DNA from: Guptibacillus hwajinpoensis
Lineage (GTDB): Bacteria; Bacillota; Bacilli; Bacillales; Guptibacillaceae
Assembly (NCBI RefSeq): GCF_020171785.1
Contig: NZ_JAIVAE010000014.1
Span: 1-64,000 of the forward strand
Length of the DNA stretch: 64,000 nt
Reading direction: 5' to 3'
Made by a program: the position numbers and the translations under genes. This document shows, piece by piece, positions 1-8,843 of the stretch. The notes under the pieces are model-generated. The model was not told where the DNA came from and made no database searches. It saw nothing but the letters and a program-made list of their open reading frames with translations. The first letter of the stretch is position 1; every line of letters starts with the position of its first letter.

Positions 1-92
1 TCAGGGAGCAAGCTCCCATCTCTTCGCTCGACTTGCATGTATTAGGCACGCCGCCAGCGTTCGTCCTGAGCCAGGATCAAACTCTCCGATAG
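1..92 (-). rRNA. rrs: 16S ribosomal RNA, 5' end only
   Basis: Read on the minus strand, the segment carries the universal 16S start: GAGAGTTTGATCCTGGCTCA (the 27F site), then the GACGAACGCTGGCGGCG block and the AATACATGCAAGTCGAGCG block. The rest of the gene lies beyond the left edge of the window. The mature 5' end is placed near 92 by analogy with Bacillus 16S genes. It is transcribed leftward from the tandem promoters at 222-342. Confidence 0.97.
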
Positions 93-154
93 AAAGCTTA
101 ATCTAGCTTTTAAAACAATTTGCTTCCGTAGAAACAACTACTTACATGGCGTTT

Positions 155-174
155 CGTTCAGTTTTCAAAGATCG
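155..174 (-). promoter_or_regulatory. rrn leader boxA antitermination site
   Basis: The minus strand reads GATCTTTGAAAACTGAACG, the boxA-like sequence usual just ahead of 16S in Bacillus leaders (NusB/NusE antitermination). It lies about 60 nt upstream of the 16S 5' end and downstream of both rrn promoters. The placement is seen; the function is inferred from the family. Confidence 0.75.
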
Positions 175-221
175 ATTTAATTCTATTAATCTCGGTTTGT
201 TTCTCCCGAGTGACAACTTCT

Positions 222-250
222 ATCTTACCAGCAATCTCTCATTTAGTCAA
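222..250 (-). promoter_or_regulatory. rrn promoter P2
   Basis: Minus strand: -35 TTGACT (245-250), exactly 17 nt, then -10 TAAGAT (222-227). It is the proximal of two tandem sigma-A promoters of the rrn operon, about 130 nt ahead of the 16S 5' end. Confidence 0.85.
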
Positions 251-313
251 TGTCTTTTTTTAAAAACATTTTCGTATGTAAGTTGTTGCTAGTGTTTCGA
301 AGTGACAAGAAAT

Positions 314-342
314 ATCTTACCATGTGGATATAATGTCGTCAA
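314..342 (-). promoter_or_regulatory. rrn promoter P1
   Basis: Minus strand: -35 TTGACG (337-342), 17 nt spacer, -10 TAAGAT (314-319). The -10 hexamer and spacer length are the same as in P2, 92 nt downstream. Tandem rrn promoters are standard in Bacillus. Confidence 0.85.
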
Positions 343-373
343 CAGTTTTCGAGAATTAATTTCTTATCTTTTT

Positions 374-411
374 AAAAGACCAGTTTACCTATTTATGTAA
401 ACCGGTCTTTT
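374..411 (-). terminator. Terminator after the ktrB-like gene
   Basis: Inverted repeat AAAAGACC ... GGTCTTTT with an inner GTTTAC/GTAAAC stem and one mismatch. It lies about 60 nt downstream of the minus-strand channel gene and separates it from the rrn promoters. Confidence 0.6.
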
Positions 412-472
412 CGCTATCTCTATTGTCTTTACCTTCTGATGCCCATTCATAAAAAGTTAATCAGAAACCCTT

Positions 473-1795
473 TTAACCTGTCAGTACTTCTTCTTCAGGA
501 TATCTGATTTTTGGTGTTTTCTTAGAAGCAAAGATAAAGGCTAGTGTGAGGGGGCCTAGTTTCCCTACCATCATGATCACAATAATCGTGAGCTTCCCAA
601 TACCATCTAGACTACCAGTTATCCCCATAGATAGTCCTACGGTACCAAACGCCGATACAACTTCAAACAAATTCGCTAGAAAAGGGGAGTCTTGTGTAAG
701 TTCAAGAATGAAAACCCCTACTAGAACAACCCCTGTCGAGATAACCGTAATAGCAAGTGCTTTGATAATGACCGAAAAGGCTAGCGTCTTATGAAAGATC
801 GTTACCTCATTCTTCCCTTTTAAGAAGGTGTTAACAGAAAGAAGCATAGCGATAAACGTCGTCAGCTTAATGCCGCCGCCAGTAGAAGCACTTCCTGCAC
901 CAATAAACATGAGACATATTGTAAAGAAGAGGGAAGCTTCTTCCATACTACCGATATCAATCGTATTAAAGCCTGCTGTTCGTGGAGTTAACGCTTGAAA
1001 AAAGGCCGCCCATCCCTTCCCAGCTCCATTTAACTGACCTAGAGTAGAAGCGTTATTCCACTCAAGAGTAATAATGACGAGAAAAGCAAGTGCATTAATA
1101 AAGAGACTTCCTATCACCATTAACTTTGTGTGAAGCGTCCACTCTCTAAAATGCTTCTTATTCTTTAGATCAATCAACACCGTGAAGCCGATTCCTCCTA
1201 AAATAAAAAGCATTACGATCACAAGGTTGATGACCGGATCTCCTACATAAGAAGAAAGACTATCAGACCAAACGGAAAATCCAGCGTTATTGTAAGCTGA
1301 AATGGCGTGAAAGATGGCTACATAAATGCCGGTCCCTATTCCATATTCCGGTATCCATCTTGCTGATAGTAGAATGGCTCCAATGATTTCAATTACTATT
1401 GAAAAAATAAAGAGACTTCTTACAAGCTTAATAATCCCGCCCATTCCTTTTTGATTTAACGCTTGTGTGATTAGAAGACGTTGTGAAATCCCGATTTTCT
1501 TTCCAATTAGAAGAAAGATAACAACAGCAAATGACATAATACCAAGTCCACCAACTTGAATTAATAGCATAATAACAACCTGACCAAAAACGGTATAAAC
1601 AGAACCCGTGTCTACCACGACGAGCCCTGTAACTGTGATAGCTGATATTGCTGTAAACCAGGCATCTAACCAGCTGACAGGCGTAGTTGTTGCCTGTGGT
1701 AATTTCAATAAAACAGTTCCAATCGTACTTACAATGAGAAATAGAAGCAGTAAAGCTCTTGGGGGATGAAGAAATAGTTCTTTCAGCTTCTTCAT
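473..1795 (-). CDS. TrkH/KtrB-type potassium channel subunit
   Basis: A 440-residue membrane-embedded subunit of a Ktr/Trk-type K+ (or Na+/K+) uptake system. The fourfold pore-loop pattern is visible: TVTGL near residue 54, NNAGFS near 169, RTAGFN near 275 and FGTVGLS near 390. A glycine-rich intramembrane loop (GAGSASTGGGIK) follows the third loop. The length fits KtrB/KtrD (about 440-450 residues). No RCK regulatory subunit (KtrA/KtrC) is adjacent, so it would have to pair with one encoded elsewhere. KtrB and KtrD cannot be told apart here. A second paralogue lies at 43809-45158. Confidence 0.9.
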   Translation of the reverse strand: MKKLKELFLHPPRALLLLFLIVSTIGTVLLKLPQATTTPVSWLDAWFTAISAITVTGLVVVDTGSVYTVFGQVVIMLLIQVGGLGIMSFAVVIFLLIGKKIGISQRLLITQALNQKGMGGIIKLVRSLFIFSIVIEIIGAILLSARWIPEYGIGTGIYVAIFHAISAYNNAGFSVWSDSLSSYVGDPVINLVIVMLFILGGIGFTVLIDLKNKKHFREWTLHTKLMVIGSLFINALAFLVIITLEWNNASTLGQLNGAGKGWAAFFQALTPRTAGFNTIDIGSMEEASLFFTICLMFIGAGSASTGGGIKLTTFIAMLLSVNTFLKGKNEVTIFHKTLAFSVIIKALAITVISTGVVLVGVFILELTQDSPFLANLFEVVSAFGTVGLSMGITGSLDGIGKLTIIVIMMVGKLGPLTLAFIFASKKTPKIRYPEEEVLTG

Positions 1796-1898
1796 GATTA
1801 TTTTCCTTCTTTCTTAATGGTGCCATTAAACTAAACGAATCAACCGAAGACTTCTGCCTAAATACACAAGAACAATACGTGAACGGGAGACGACAAAA

Positions 1899-1923
1899 GA
1901 AAAAACACAGAACTTCTGTGTCT
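1899..1923 (-). terminator. Rho-independent terminator
   Basis: The minus strand reads GACACAGAAGTTCTGTGT followed by six T. It lies between the CHY zinc-finger gene and the ktrB-like start, so it ends the upstream transcript and makes the channel gene a separate unit. Confidence 0.7.
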
Positions 1924-2024
1924 CAAGCAGTCTATTATCGTTAGAGTTAGTTTAATGCCTCGTAAAAGAATTTCAATTAAAGATTGAAATAATAATACCT
2001 GCATCTTCATCCGAAGTAAAGCGA

Positions 2025-2369
2025 TTATTTCACGATTTTATTTTCGTCAAAATAAAGATGGTAATGAAGTTTGCAACCATCATTATAGGAAGCATGGCAG
2101 TATGGACACAGAGAATGTGCTGTTAAGTACTCCTGAATTGTTAATTCAAAACGACAGTTTCCACATAAAACAGCTTTTTTATCATAATTTTCCTTTGGCC
2201 ATACTGTTACGTCATGATCAGCAGTTTCTTGATGACACAAGAAACACGGATAGTAAGTGTCACAACAATAAAATTTAATCGCAACAATATCTCGTTCACT
2301 GTGATAATGTTCGCATCGTGTTTTGTTATCTACGGTTTTTCCTTTTACTAAAATTTGATCTTGATGCAT
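2025..2369 (-). CDS. CHY-type zinc finger protein
   Basis: A 114-residue protein rich in Cys/His pairs. It has CEHYHSERDIVAIKF near residue 19, then CC, CFLCHQE, CGNC and CPYC pairs, matching the CHY zinc finger family, which binds several zinc ions. The family's molecular role in Bacillus is not established. The ORF is intact and a terminator at 1899-1923 follows it. Its partner, if any, is not apparent from the neighbours. Confidence 0.85.
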   Translation of the reverse strand: MHQDQILVKGKTVDNKTRCEHYHSERDIVAIKFYCCDTYYPCFLCHQETADHDVTVWPKENYDKKAVLCGNCRFELTIQEYLTAHSLCPYCHASYNDGCKLHYHLYFDENKIVK

Positions 2370-2423
2370 TTGTATCCTCTCCTACTACTAGAAGTAACGT
2401 TATCATACTAATTTCCTTATAAC

Positions 2424-2741
2424 TTAACGCCAAGAATATTTGGCTACCTTTTCACCTTTCACTATGTATTGGGGCATACAGATTTTGCAATAGGAATAAC
2501 CTTTTGTCTGCCTCATCTCTTCTGTTATCTTAAGAAGCTCATCAAGGTTATTAGAACAAATCTTTTCCACTTTCGTTCTTGCCCCCTCATCTTTTTCTCG
2601 CCAGAGTGTCCTACAAGTAGCTAAATGAATCTTATTATAATCCGCATCTTTTCCTTTGAAGTGATTAAAAACATACCCATTTTGATTAGCGCTGTGCCAA
2701 CTCAAATAGCGTTCTTCATTTTCTTTAAATATACCAAACAT
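2424..2741 (-). CDS. Unknown 105-residue protein with Cys motifs
   Basis: I do not recognise the family. The protein has no signal peptide or membrane segment. It contains HLATCRTL, KICSNNLDEL and a late CKIC pair, which could form a small metal-binding fold. The N-terminus (MFGIFKENEERYLSW) is aromatic and charged. It lies 54 bp upstream of the CHY zinc-finger gene on the same strand, so the two may be co-transcribed. Confidence 0.6.
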   Translation of the reverse strand: MFGIFKENEERYLSWHSANQNGYVFNHFKGKDADYNKIHLATCRTLWREKDEGARTKVEKICSNNLDELLKITEEMRQTKGYSYCKICMPQYIVKGEKVAKYSWR

Positions 2742-2883
2742 GGTCTAGCCTCCCATATTAATCATCACTAAACCAAGTTCGCTGTTCCTCCCCATCTGCC
2801 TCTTTACTTTTTATTACAGTTCCTCCTCTTTTTTTATTTAACTGTAATGTTTCGCTTGCACGAACCTTACAAATTATCAAAAC

Positions 2884-2914
2884 AAAAAAGGCCCCGTTTT
2901 CACGGAACCTCTTT
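2884..2914 (-). terminator. Terminator after the DoxX gene
   Basis: The minus strand shows a GAGGTTCCG/CGGGGCCT hairpin followed by TTTTTTG, directly after the DoxX stop. Confidence 0.7.
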
Positions 2915-2915
2915 G

Positions 2916-3419
2916 TTAGTGATGAAGTGCTGGCTTCGCCTGTCGCATATGAATGCTTTTCTTAACAATTGGGATAAGCCATCGATCAATCCCAATTTTA
3001 GCGGCATTATAACCGGCAATTAATAAGAGCATTCCGAGAATAACCATCATTGGATTCGTACTAGTTGTACCACTAAAGAGAAAAGCGAAGTTCATCACGA
3101 GGCCCATGAATGTCGCAAAAGTTGTGAAAGTACCAAGTATTAAACCAAGTCCAACTAGAAACTCTCCCCATGGTATTAAGACATTAAAGAAATCGACATT
3201 GGGAATGGCTACCCCTTCTAAAAAAGTAGCCCACCAACTTTGAACTGCCGGATGTTCTCCACTCGCACTCGCAACCGCTCCCTGCAAAAAACCATTTGCG
3301 TCAAATCCACTCGTTATTTTTGTCCATCCAGCCGTGATCCATTGATAGCCTAGAAACAATCGAATAAGAAAAAGAATGCCAGAAGCTCCCTTGTTCTCTC
3401 TCAAAAAATGAACAAACAT
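2916..3419 (-). CDS. DoxX family membrane protein
   Basis: A 167-residue protein of the DoxX/YfiD type with about four hydrophobic segments. The motifs FLGYQWITAGWTKI near the N-terminus and IPWGEFLVGLGLILG in the middle are typical. DoxX-type proteins are linked to quinone-dependent redox or detoxification functions, but the substrate here is unknown. The reading frame is open upstream to a GTG at 3452. I prefer ATG at 3419 because homologous proteins begin at MF-x-FLREN and a GGAG lies about 10 nt upstream. Confidence 0.8.
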   Translation of the reverse strand: MFVHFLRENKGASGILFLIRLFLGYQWITAGWTKITSGFDANGFLQGAVASASGEHPAVQSWWATFLEGVAIPNVDFFNVLIPWGEFLVGLGLILGTFTTFATFMGLVMNFAFLFSGTTSTNPMMVILGMLLLIAGYNAAKIGIDRWLIPIVKKSIHMRQAKPALHH

Positions 3420-3555
3420 ACTCCTCACGCTCCACAACTTTATTTTTATCACACCTTCATTGTAATCAGGTTTCTATCACCGGTCTGTGACAACCATCAC
3501 CAATATCCTATCTGGTTTATTTCAGCATAATTCGGGTATGAAATAATTGGATAAT

Positions 3556-3584
3556 GAAAAAAGGACAGAATTTCATCTGTCCTA
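3556..3584 (-). terminator. Terminator after the MFS gene
   Basis: Minus strand stem AGGACAGA/TCTGTCCT with a 6-nt loop, followed by TTTTTTC. It overlaps the stop of the transporter gene by a few bases. Confidence 0.75.
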
Positions 3585-4754
3585 AGCGTAACTGTCATCT
3601 GTTTTCGTTTTTCTATTTTCTATGATGCGATAGAAGAATAACGCAACACACCCAACTAGGGTTAAACCTCCCATCACAGCATACAAAGTTGCTCCAGAAG
3701 ATCTTTCAAAGATCAGTCCTCCGAACAATGAACCTAGAATTCCTGATAGTCCAAAGAAAACAGAGATAAATAGGAGATGTCCTGTGGCTTGCAAGTGCTC
3801 GGGTACTAACTTTGTCACATATTGAAACGCAGCAACGTAAAAAACCCCAAACGTTACACCGTGAAAAACTTGAAGAAGGATAACGGCAACCGGCCCTCCT
3901 ATGTACGCTAACCCAAACCACCTAACCGCATAGATGACACCTGCAATCATAATAAAGACAATTTCATTAAATCTTCTGAACCAATATTGACTGGTAGCGA
4001 ATATAACAGCTTCACTAGATACAGCAACAAACCAGGCAAGCCCAATTTGAGATTCATTACCACCAAGTTCTGTAAGATATATTCCAATGAAACTATCATT
4101 GGCGCGATGGGGAATCGTCAAAAACAGGATTGTTGCTAAAAACAATAGAAACTTAGTATTCTTCCCAATCCTCATCGCATCAAACACTGTTACTGGTTTG
4201 TTACGCGTTTTTACATCCGATACTCTCACCGCTGTAAGAAAGGCGATCACAATCATAAACATGAATGGAATTAGAATTGTACTAATCCCAAAGAAAGAGA
4301 AAAACTGACCAACGATTAGCGTTGATACAGCAAAACCAATCGATCCCCATGTTCGAATACTTCCAAAGTTTTTATTCACGCTAGCAGCGGTTTTAACAGC
4401 AAGACTATCCCCCAGTGCTCCGGTAGGAGACATAAACACATAAAAAATCGCTGCCGAGATTAAAATAAACACGTAATGACTGTTCGTTAAAAGAAAAACA
4501 CTAACAACAGCTACTCCAACCAGCGTCACAAGCAAAACCTTTTTTATCGTACCAAATTTATCACTTAGGTATCCCCAAAAGGGTTGAGCTAGAATTGCCG
4601 CTAATGGTCCAATCGCAAGAATCGATCCTATTTTACTTTCCGACATACCGCTATGTTGGAAATAAACTGGCATATAGCTAATAATGATTGTATTTGCACC
4701 ATGAAAAAAGAATAAAAACAAACTTAGAAAAAAGACGCTATCCCTTTTAGTCAT
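3582..4754 (-). CDS. MFS transporter, PPP/LacY-like (YwbF type)
   Basis: A 390-residue major facilitator with twelve predicted membrane segments. The family signature between segments 2 and 3 is GYLSDKFGTIKK. The N-terminal ISYMPVYFQHSGMS and the overall pattern resemble the 3-phenylpropionate/nucleoside-H+ symporter-like group that includes Bacillus YwbF. The substrate cannot be read from the sequence. It is a single-gene unit with its own terminator. Confidence 0.8.
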   Translation of the reverse strand: MTKRDSVFFLSLFLFFFHGANTIIISYMPVYFQHSGMSESKIGSILAIGPLAAILAQPFWGYLSDKFGTIKKVLLVTLVGVAVVSVFLLTNSHYVFILISAAIFYVFMSPTGALGDSLAVKTAASVNKNFGSIRTWGSIGFAVSTLIVGQFFSFFGISTILIPFMFMIVIAFLTAVRVSDVKTRNKPVTVFDAMRIGKNTKFLLFLATILFLTIPHRANDSFIGIYLTELGGNESQIGLAWFVAVSSEAVIFATSQYWFRRFNEIVFIMIAGVIYAVRWFGLAYIGGPVAVILLQVFHGVTFGVFYVAAFQYVTKLVPEHLQATGHLLFISVFFGLSGILGSLFGGLIFERSSGATLYAVMGGLTLVGCVALFFYRIIENRKTKTDDSYA

Positions 4755-5026
4755 GTTCTTTAGAAACCCTTCCTTTCACAAGATCAGATGAATGATTGCA
4801 TCAAAAATACTTCTTCTAACTCTATAGCATGCCCATTTGAATTGCAATCTTCTTCCAATAGATAGAAGCCTTTCCAACAAAGATTCAGGAATCAATCTCT
4901 CTATTTAATCGCTAAAAAACGTCAATCATTTACGCCTATCGATCATAATTAGAAGGGAATTCGCATATCTTGTAGAAATATCCAATTAATAATGCGATGT
5001 CAAAAAGCTGATTATGGGGGATTTCT

Positions 5027-6100
5027 ATGGAAAAAGGAAGCGAGCTAAAAGATGTAAATTTAGATATCATCTTTCATCATATTTCAGACCTGATCTTCCA
5101 AATTCGGGTCATTGATGTGCATCACTATGAAATTGAAGCAGTAAATGAAGCTTATCTATCCCATTATGAAACTTCCAAAGAAGCCATATCCGGCCGAAGA
5201 ATAGAAGATTTTCTCGGTGTTGATCAGGGGATTCAAGCCATTAAAAGATTTCAAGAAGCGATCATTCGAAAGAAAACGATTCACTTTGAGGAAGGGTACT
5301 CTTTTCCGAAGCAGGGTTACAAATTATTTGATATTACACTTGTCCCCCTTATAGAAGAAGGTACAGTTGGAAGATTGATCGGGGTAGCAAAAGATATTAC
5401 AGAAAAACGAATGAATGAAGAACACCTTGCTCAATCTGAAAAGCTATCCATTGTTGGTCAACTTGCGGCAGGAATTGCACATGAGTTACGAAATCCACTT
5501 ACTTCATTGAAAGGTTTTTTGAAATTAATTCAATTCAGAAATACGGATGAGGACATTGATCGCTACGTACAAGTGATGGATTCAGAATTTCATCGGATTG
5601 AGCAAATCATTGATGAATTTCTAATTCTAGCAAAACCAACAAAAACCAATTTTCAAAACAACCGTGTTGATCTTATATTAGATGAAGTTATTGAATTACT
5701 AAGCGGTCAAGCTAACATGAAAAGCATTATTTTACAAAAGGAATATGCTTCTTCTCTCTCTCCTATTTATAGTGAAAGTAACCAACTAAAACAGGTTTTT
5801 ATTAACCTGCTTAAAAATGCAATGGACGCAATTGGTGAAGAAGGAGAAATTATGATCAAAGCTATGGAACGAAAGGAACACATACAGATTCAAATAATTG
5901 ATAATGGTAGTGGCATCGCTGATGAAGAACTTGAAAAACTTGGCTCACCTTTTTTCACTACGAAAAAGAACGGTACAGGACTTGGACTTACAATTTGCAA
6001 GAGGATTGTCAAAAAACATAAAGGCACTTTTACGATTGAAAGTAACGAAGGCAAAGGAACGATCGTTACATTAAATTTCCCAAAGATCTATACCACCTAA
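5027..6100 (+). CDS. PAS-domain sensor histidine kinase (sporulation-kinase type)
   Basis: A 357-residue cytoplasmic kinase without membrane segments. An N-terminal PAS domain covers roughly residues 10-130. The HisKA H-box AAGIAHELRNPLTSLKGF has its phosphorylated His near residue 154, followed by an N-box (FINLLKNAMDA), G1 (DNGSGI) and G2 (GTGLGL). The H-box resembles the KinA/KinE family that feeds the Spo0 phosphorelay. No response regulator is adjacent, which fits an orphan phosphorelay kinase. The ATG at 5027 follows a GGGGGATTTCT ribosome binding site. Confidence 0.85.
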   Translation: MEKGSELKDVNLDIIFHHISDLIFQIRVIDVHHYEIEAVNEAYLSHYETSKEAISGRRIEDFLGVDQGIQAIKRFQEAIIRKKTIHFEEGYSFPKQGYKLFDITLVPLIEEGTVGRLIGVAKDITEKRMNEEHLAQSEKLSIVGQLAAGIAHELRNPLTSLKGFLKLIQFRNTDEDIDRYVQVMDSEFHRIEQIIDEFLILAKPTKTNFQNNRVDLILDEVIELLSGQANMKSIILQKEYASSLSPIYSESNQLKQVFINLLKNAMDAIGEEGEIMIKAMERKEHIQIQIIDNGSGIADEELEKLGSPFFTTKKNGTGLGLTICKRIVKKHKGTFTIESNEGKGTIVTLNFPKIYTT

Positions 6101-6106
6101 CCCCTT

Positions 6107-7004
6107 TTATTCAGGGGCTTGTGTATAGATCTCTTCGTTACCCTTTTCTTCTAACAACTGTTTAACCTTTTTTATCGTTTCTTCAGGTCTTTGCCAGTGT
6201 AGGACATGTCCTGTTTCCGGAATAGCACTTACCTTACAATGAGTTCCCAGCTCCTCCTGCATTCTAGCTGCTGCCTGACGTCTTGTCGTTTCTCCATCCT
6301 CAGGAAGGGTTGCTCTTATAAGAAAGGTTGGTACATGTACCTGGTGGAAAACGTCGCGGCAAGACTCAAGATAGAGTGATTTTCCAATCGCTCTTACCGT
6401 ATTTTCGCTTACCTTCATTGCTACGCCGCCCACTTCCTTCATATCCCTGTGAACCATTTGCTCCAATGCATGGCTCCACCTACCAATTTCCTCTTTCTCC
6501 TTTTTCTCATACTCTTCTATCGTTGAATAATAACTAACTGTTATCCACTGTGACATTTGCTTCAGGAATCCCTCTAACGTTATAGAAGGATCACCTTCAA
6601 AAAGGAGATAACCTCCATCAATCATCACAATGCCATTCACCATTTCAGAAAACCGACTACTAAAGTGGAGAGCTAGAGCCGCTCCCCAAGAGTGCCCAAT
6701 CAAATAAACTAGCTGATTGCTTAGTTCAAAACGTACCTTTTCGAGCCATTCGGTTAGACATTGAAAGGAATAATTTTTTTCCTTCATTAAAAGGCTGAGT
6801 CTCACCGTGGCCAGGTAAATCAATTGCAAACAAATGAAAATGATCTTGCAAACGATTGGCGATCTCGTTAAACCCAAGCGCATTGTTCGTCAAACCATGA
6901 AGTAGGAAAATTGTAGGGTTCGCTGACTCCCCCATCCATAAATACAGACGTCGAGACCTTCTATTTTCACCTTCATTTTTTTTCAAAGCATTCATTCCTT
7001 CCAT
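6107..7004 (-). pseudogene. Alpha/beta hydrolase split by a +1 frameshift
   Basis: Two overlapping frames together make one alpha/beta hydrolase. The N-terminal part (7004 to about 6775) holds the oxyanion region FLLHGLTNN and IDLPGHGET. The C-terminal part (about 6780 to 6107) holds the nucleophile elbow GHSWGAA, a later Asp and the catalytic His in ETGHVLHW. The frames meet at a run of seven A on the coding strand (6774-6780). Six A would restore one continuous protein of roughly 295 residues. No other defect is seen, so this is a recent frameshift, a slippery tract or a sequencing error. Confidence 0.8.
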
Positions 7005-7100
7005 TATGTATGGCTACTTCATTTATTCGACTAGCAGGATTCGTTCCCTTTTTCTAGAAGTGAGTAGGGTAAGAAATCATAGGTAATGAGGAGAGCTCAC

Positions 7101-7619
7101 ATGAAAATTAGAAATGCGACAGTAGATGATGCTCTAGCAATTGCAACTGTTCATGTAAACAGCTGGAAATCGACCTATCAGCAGCTCATTCCTGAAGATT
7201 ATCTTAATGCACTTGATATTCAAATACGGGAAGCCCGTTGGAAAAAGTTTATTCAAGCTGGCAGCACTATTTTTGTAGCCATCGATCAAGGAGAAATTAT
7301 CGGGTTTGCAAACGGTGGGAAAAATAGATCCACATCTTATCACTATGATGGAGAGCTGTATTCAATTTATCTTCTTGAAGAAGCGCAGCGAAAAGGAGCA
7401 GGAAAAAAGCTATTATGTTCTGTTGCAAAAGAGCTCAGGAACGAATCATACCAATCGATGCTTGTGTGGGTTCTGAACGGAAATCCAGCCGCTCACTTTT
7501 ATCAAAGCTTTCATCCATTTAAAGTTGCTGAGAAAGAGACTGAAATTGCAGGAAAAAAACTTCTAGAATCGGCTTTTGGTTGGCCAGATCTAGAAGATTT
7601 GATTGCGATTTGCACTTAA
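7101..7619 (+). CDS. GNAT family N-acetyltransferase
   Basis: A 172-residue GNAT protein. The acetyl-CoA loop appears as EEAQRKGAGKKLL in the middle, and NGNPAAHFYQSF matches the C-terminal beta5/alpha4 region. The substrate is unknown. The frame is open from ATG 7086, but GAGGAG sits 8 nt before the ATG at 7101, which is the better start. Confidence 0.85.
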   Translation: MKIRNATVDDALAIATVHVNSWKSTYQQLIPEDYLNALDIQIREARWKKFIQAGSTIFVAIDQGEIIGFANGGKNRSTSYHYDGELYSIYLLEEAQRKGAGKKLLCSVAKELRNESYQSMLVWVLNGNPAAHFYQSFHPFKVAEKETEIAGKKLLESAFGWPDLEDLIAICT

Positions 7620-7630
7620 ATATAGATATA

Positions 7631-7666
7631 GAAAAGCGGCCGACGAACACACACTGCCGCTTTCTT
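7631..7666. terminator. Bidirectional terminator
   Basis: Stem AAAGCGGC/GCCGCTTT between the convergent acetyltransferase and mtnD genes, with T-rich flanks on both strands. Confidence 0.65.
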
Positions 7667-8200
7667 TTAGTTTACACTTTGTTTCTCTTCATAAGGGTGG
7701 GCAACCCAGCCTGATGGGTCAATAAATAGACGAACAGCTACAACTTGACGATCATCCATTAATGTAAAGAAGTGCGGTGTATCCACCGGAACAGAAATCA
7801 CATCGCCTGGATCTAATTCAACATCAAAATATCCGACGCTTCCTTTAATCACAAAAATCCCATGCCCAGCGGTAATTGCTCTTACTTCATCCTCCGTATG
7901 GACGTGCACTTGTTCGAATTTCTTCAGAATGGCATCTAGGTCTGGCGTTTCTTCAGAAAGAGCCACCACATCCCAGTTTCCGTATCCATTGCGTTCAGCT
8001 AGAGAACGAATTTCTTCATTGAATACAGTTAAAATTTCATTTTTTTGTTCTTCCGTTATAGTGCAATTACCTCTTAATGGTTCAGGGAGTTTTTCTACCT
8101 GCCACTGTTCATAAAGAACACCCTCTTGTTGTAGAAATGCACTTACAGCATCCTTTCCCTCAATTACTTCACCTGTATGCCTCACTTTAATTACCGCCAT
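7667..8200 (-). CDS. mtnD: Acireductone dioxygenase
   Basis: A 177-residue cupin enzyme of methionine salvage. It oxidises the acireductone 1,2-dihydroxy-5-(methylthio)pent-1-en-3-one to 2-keto-4-methylthiobutyrate and formate when iron-bound. The metal ligands are visible as HVHTEDE plus PVDTPHFF, giving the His-His-Glu-His set. It is the last gene of the mtnW-X-B-D unit, 19 nt after mtnB. The start has a strong GAGGGAGG ribosome binding site. Control is expected from the SAM riboswitch at 10745-10906. Confidence 0.95.
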   Translation of the reverse strand: MAVIKVRHTGEVIEGKDAVSAFLQQEGVLYEQWQVEKLPEPLRGNCTITEEQKNEILTVFNEEIRSLAERNGYGNWDVVALSEETPDLDAILKKFEQVHVHTEDEVRAITAGHGIFVIKGSVGYFDVELDPGDVISVPVDTPHFFTLMDDRQVVAVRLFIDPSGWVAHPYEEKQSVN

Positions 8201-8219
8201 TTTTTTCTTCCTCCCTCGT

Positions 8220-8843
8220 TTAGCTTACTACTGATTGAAAGTTTCTTAATTTAAGATGATAACTAAATAAAAACTCAAAGGCTTCGAGATACTTTTTCGC
8301 TTCAAAACCATCGCGTCCCCATACCGTAATACCATGATTTTTCATTAATACAGCTTTCGTTTCTTTTGTGATAACATGAACAACATCCTGAGCTAGTAAA
8401 GAAAGGTCACTGGTGTTATCAATGATTGGAACGGTTATTCGATCATTTTGTCCCCAGAGTCCAAACGCTTTTATTAATTCAACACTCTGAAAAGTAACCT
8501 CCCCTTCTGTGCTAAAAAGTTCAGAAATCACATTGTTATCTACTGTGTGGACGTGCAAACAACATCCTGCATTTGTTTTTTGATAGATCGCCTGATGAAC
8601 AATTGTTTCAGCAGATGGTTTTAAAGAAGTTTTTTCGATTGCTTGCCCATCACGGTCGACCAATATGAAATCTTCTTCCGTTCGTTTTCTTTTATCTTTA
8701 CCACTTGCGGTGACAAGAAACTGTAGCGGGTCCTCACTTACTTTGATCGAGAGATTGCCGCTTGTTCCTGGAAACCAATCACGAGCAGCCAATTCATCTT
8801 TGATATCAGCGAGTTCGTTCCAACGTTTCTGTACGAGACTCAT
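8220..8843 (-). CDS. mtnB: Methylthioribulose-1-phosphate dehydratase
   Basis: A class II aldolase-fold enzyme (207 residues) that dehydrates 5-methylthioribulose-1-phosphate to 2,3-diketo-5-methylthiopentyl-1-phosphate. Visible features are [19 protein letters not shown], the zinc ligands CLHVHT and [10 protein letters not shown]. Its start lies inside the 3' end of mtnX (about 40 nt overlap). A double ATG occurs at 8846/8843, and AGGAGG spacing favours 8843. Confidence 0.95.
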   Translation of the reverse strand: MSLVQKRWNELADIKDELAARDWFPGTSGNLSIKVSEDPLQFLVTASGKDKRKRTEEDFILVDRDGQAIEKTSLKPSAETIVHQAIYQKTNAGCCLHVHTVDNNVISELFSTEGEVTFQSVELIKAFGLWGQNDRITVPIIDNTSDLSLLAQDVVHVITKETKAVLMKNHGITVWGRDGFEAKKYLEAFEFLFSYHLKLRNFQSVVS

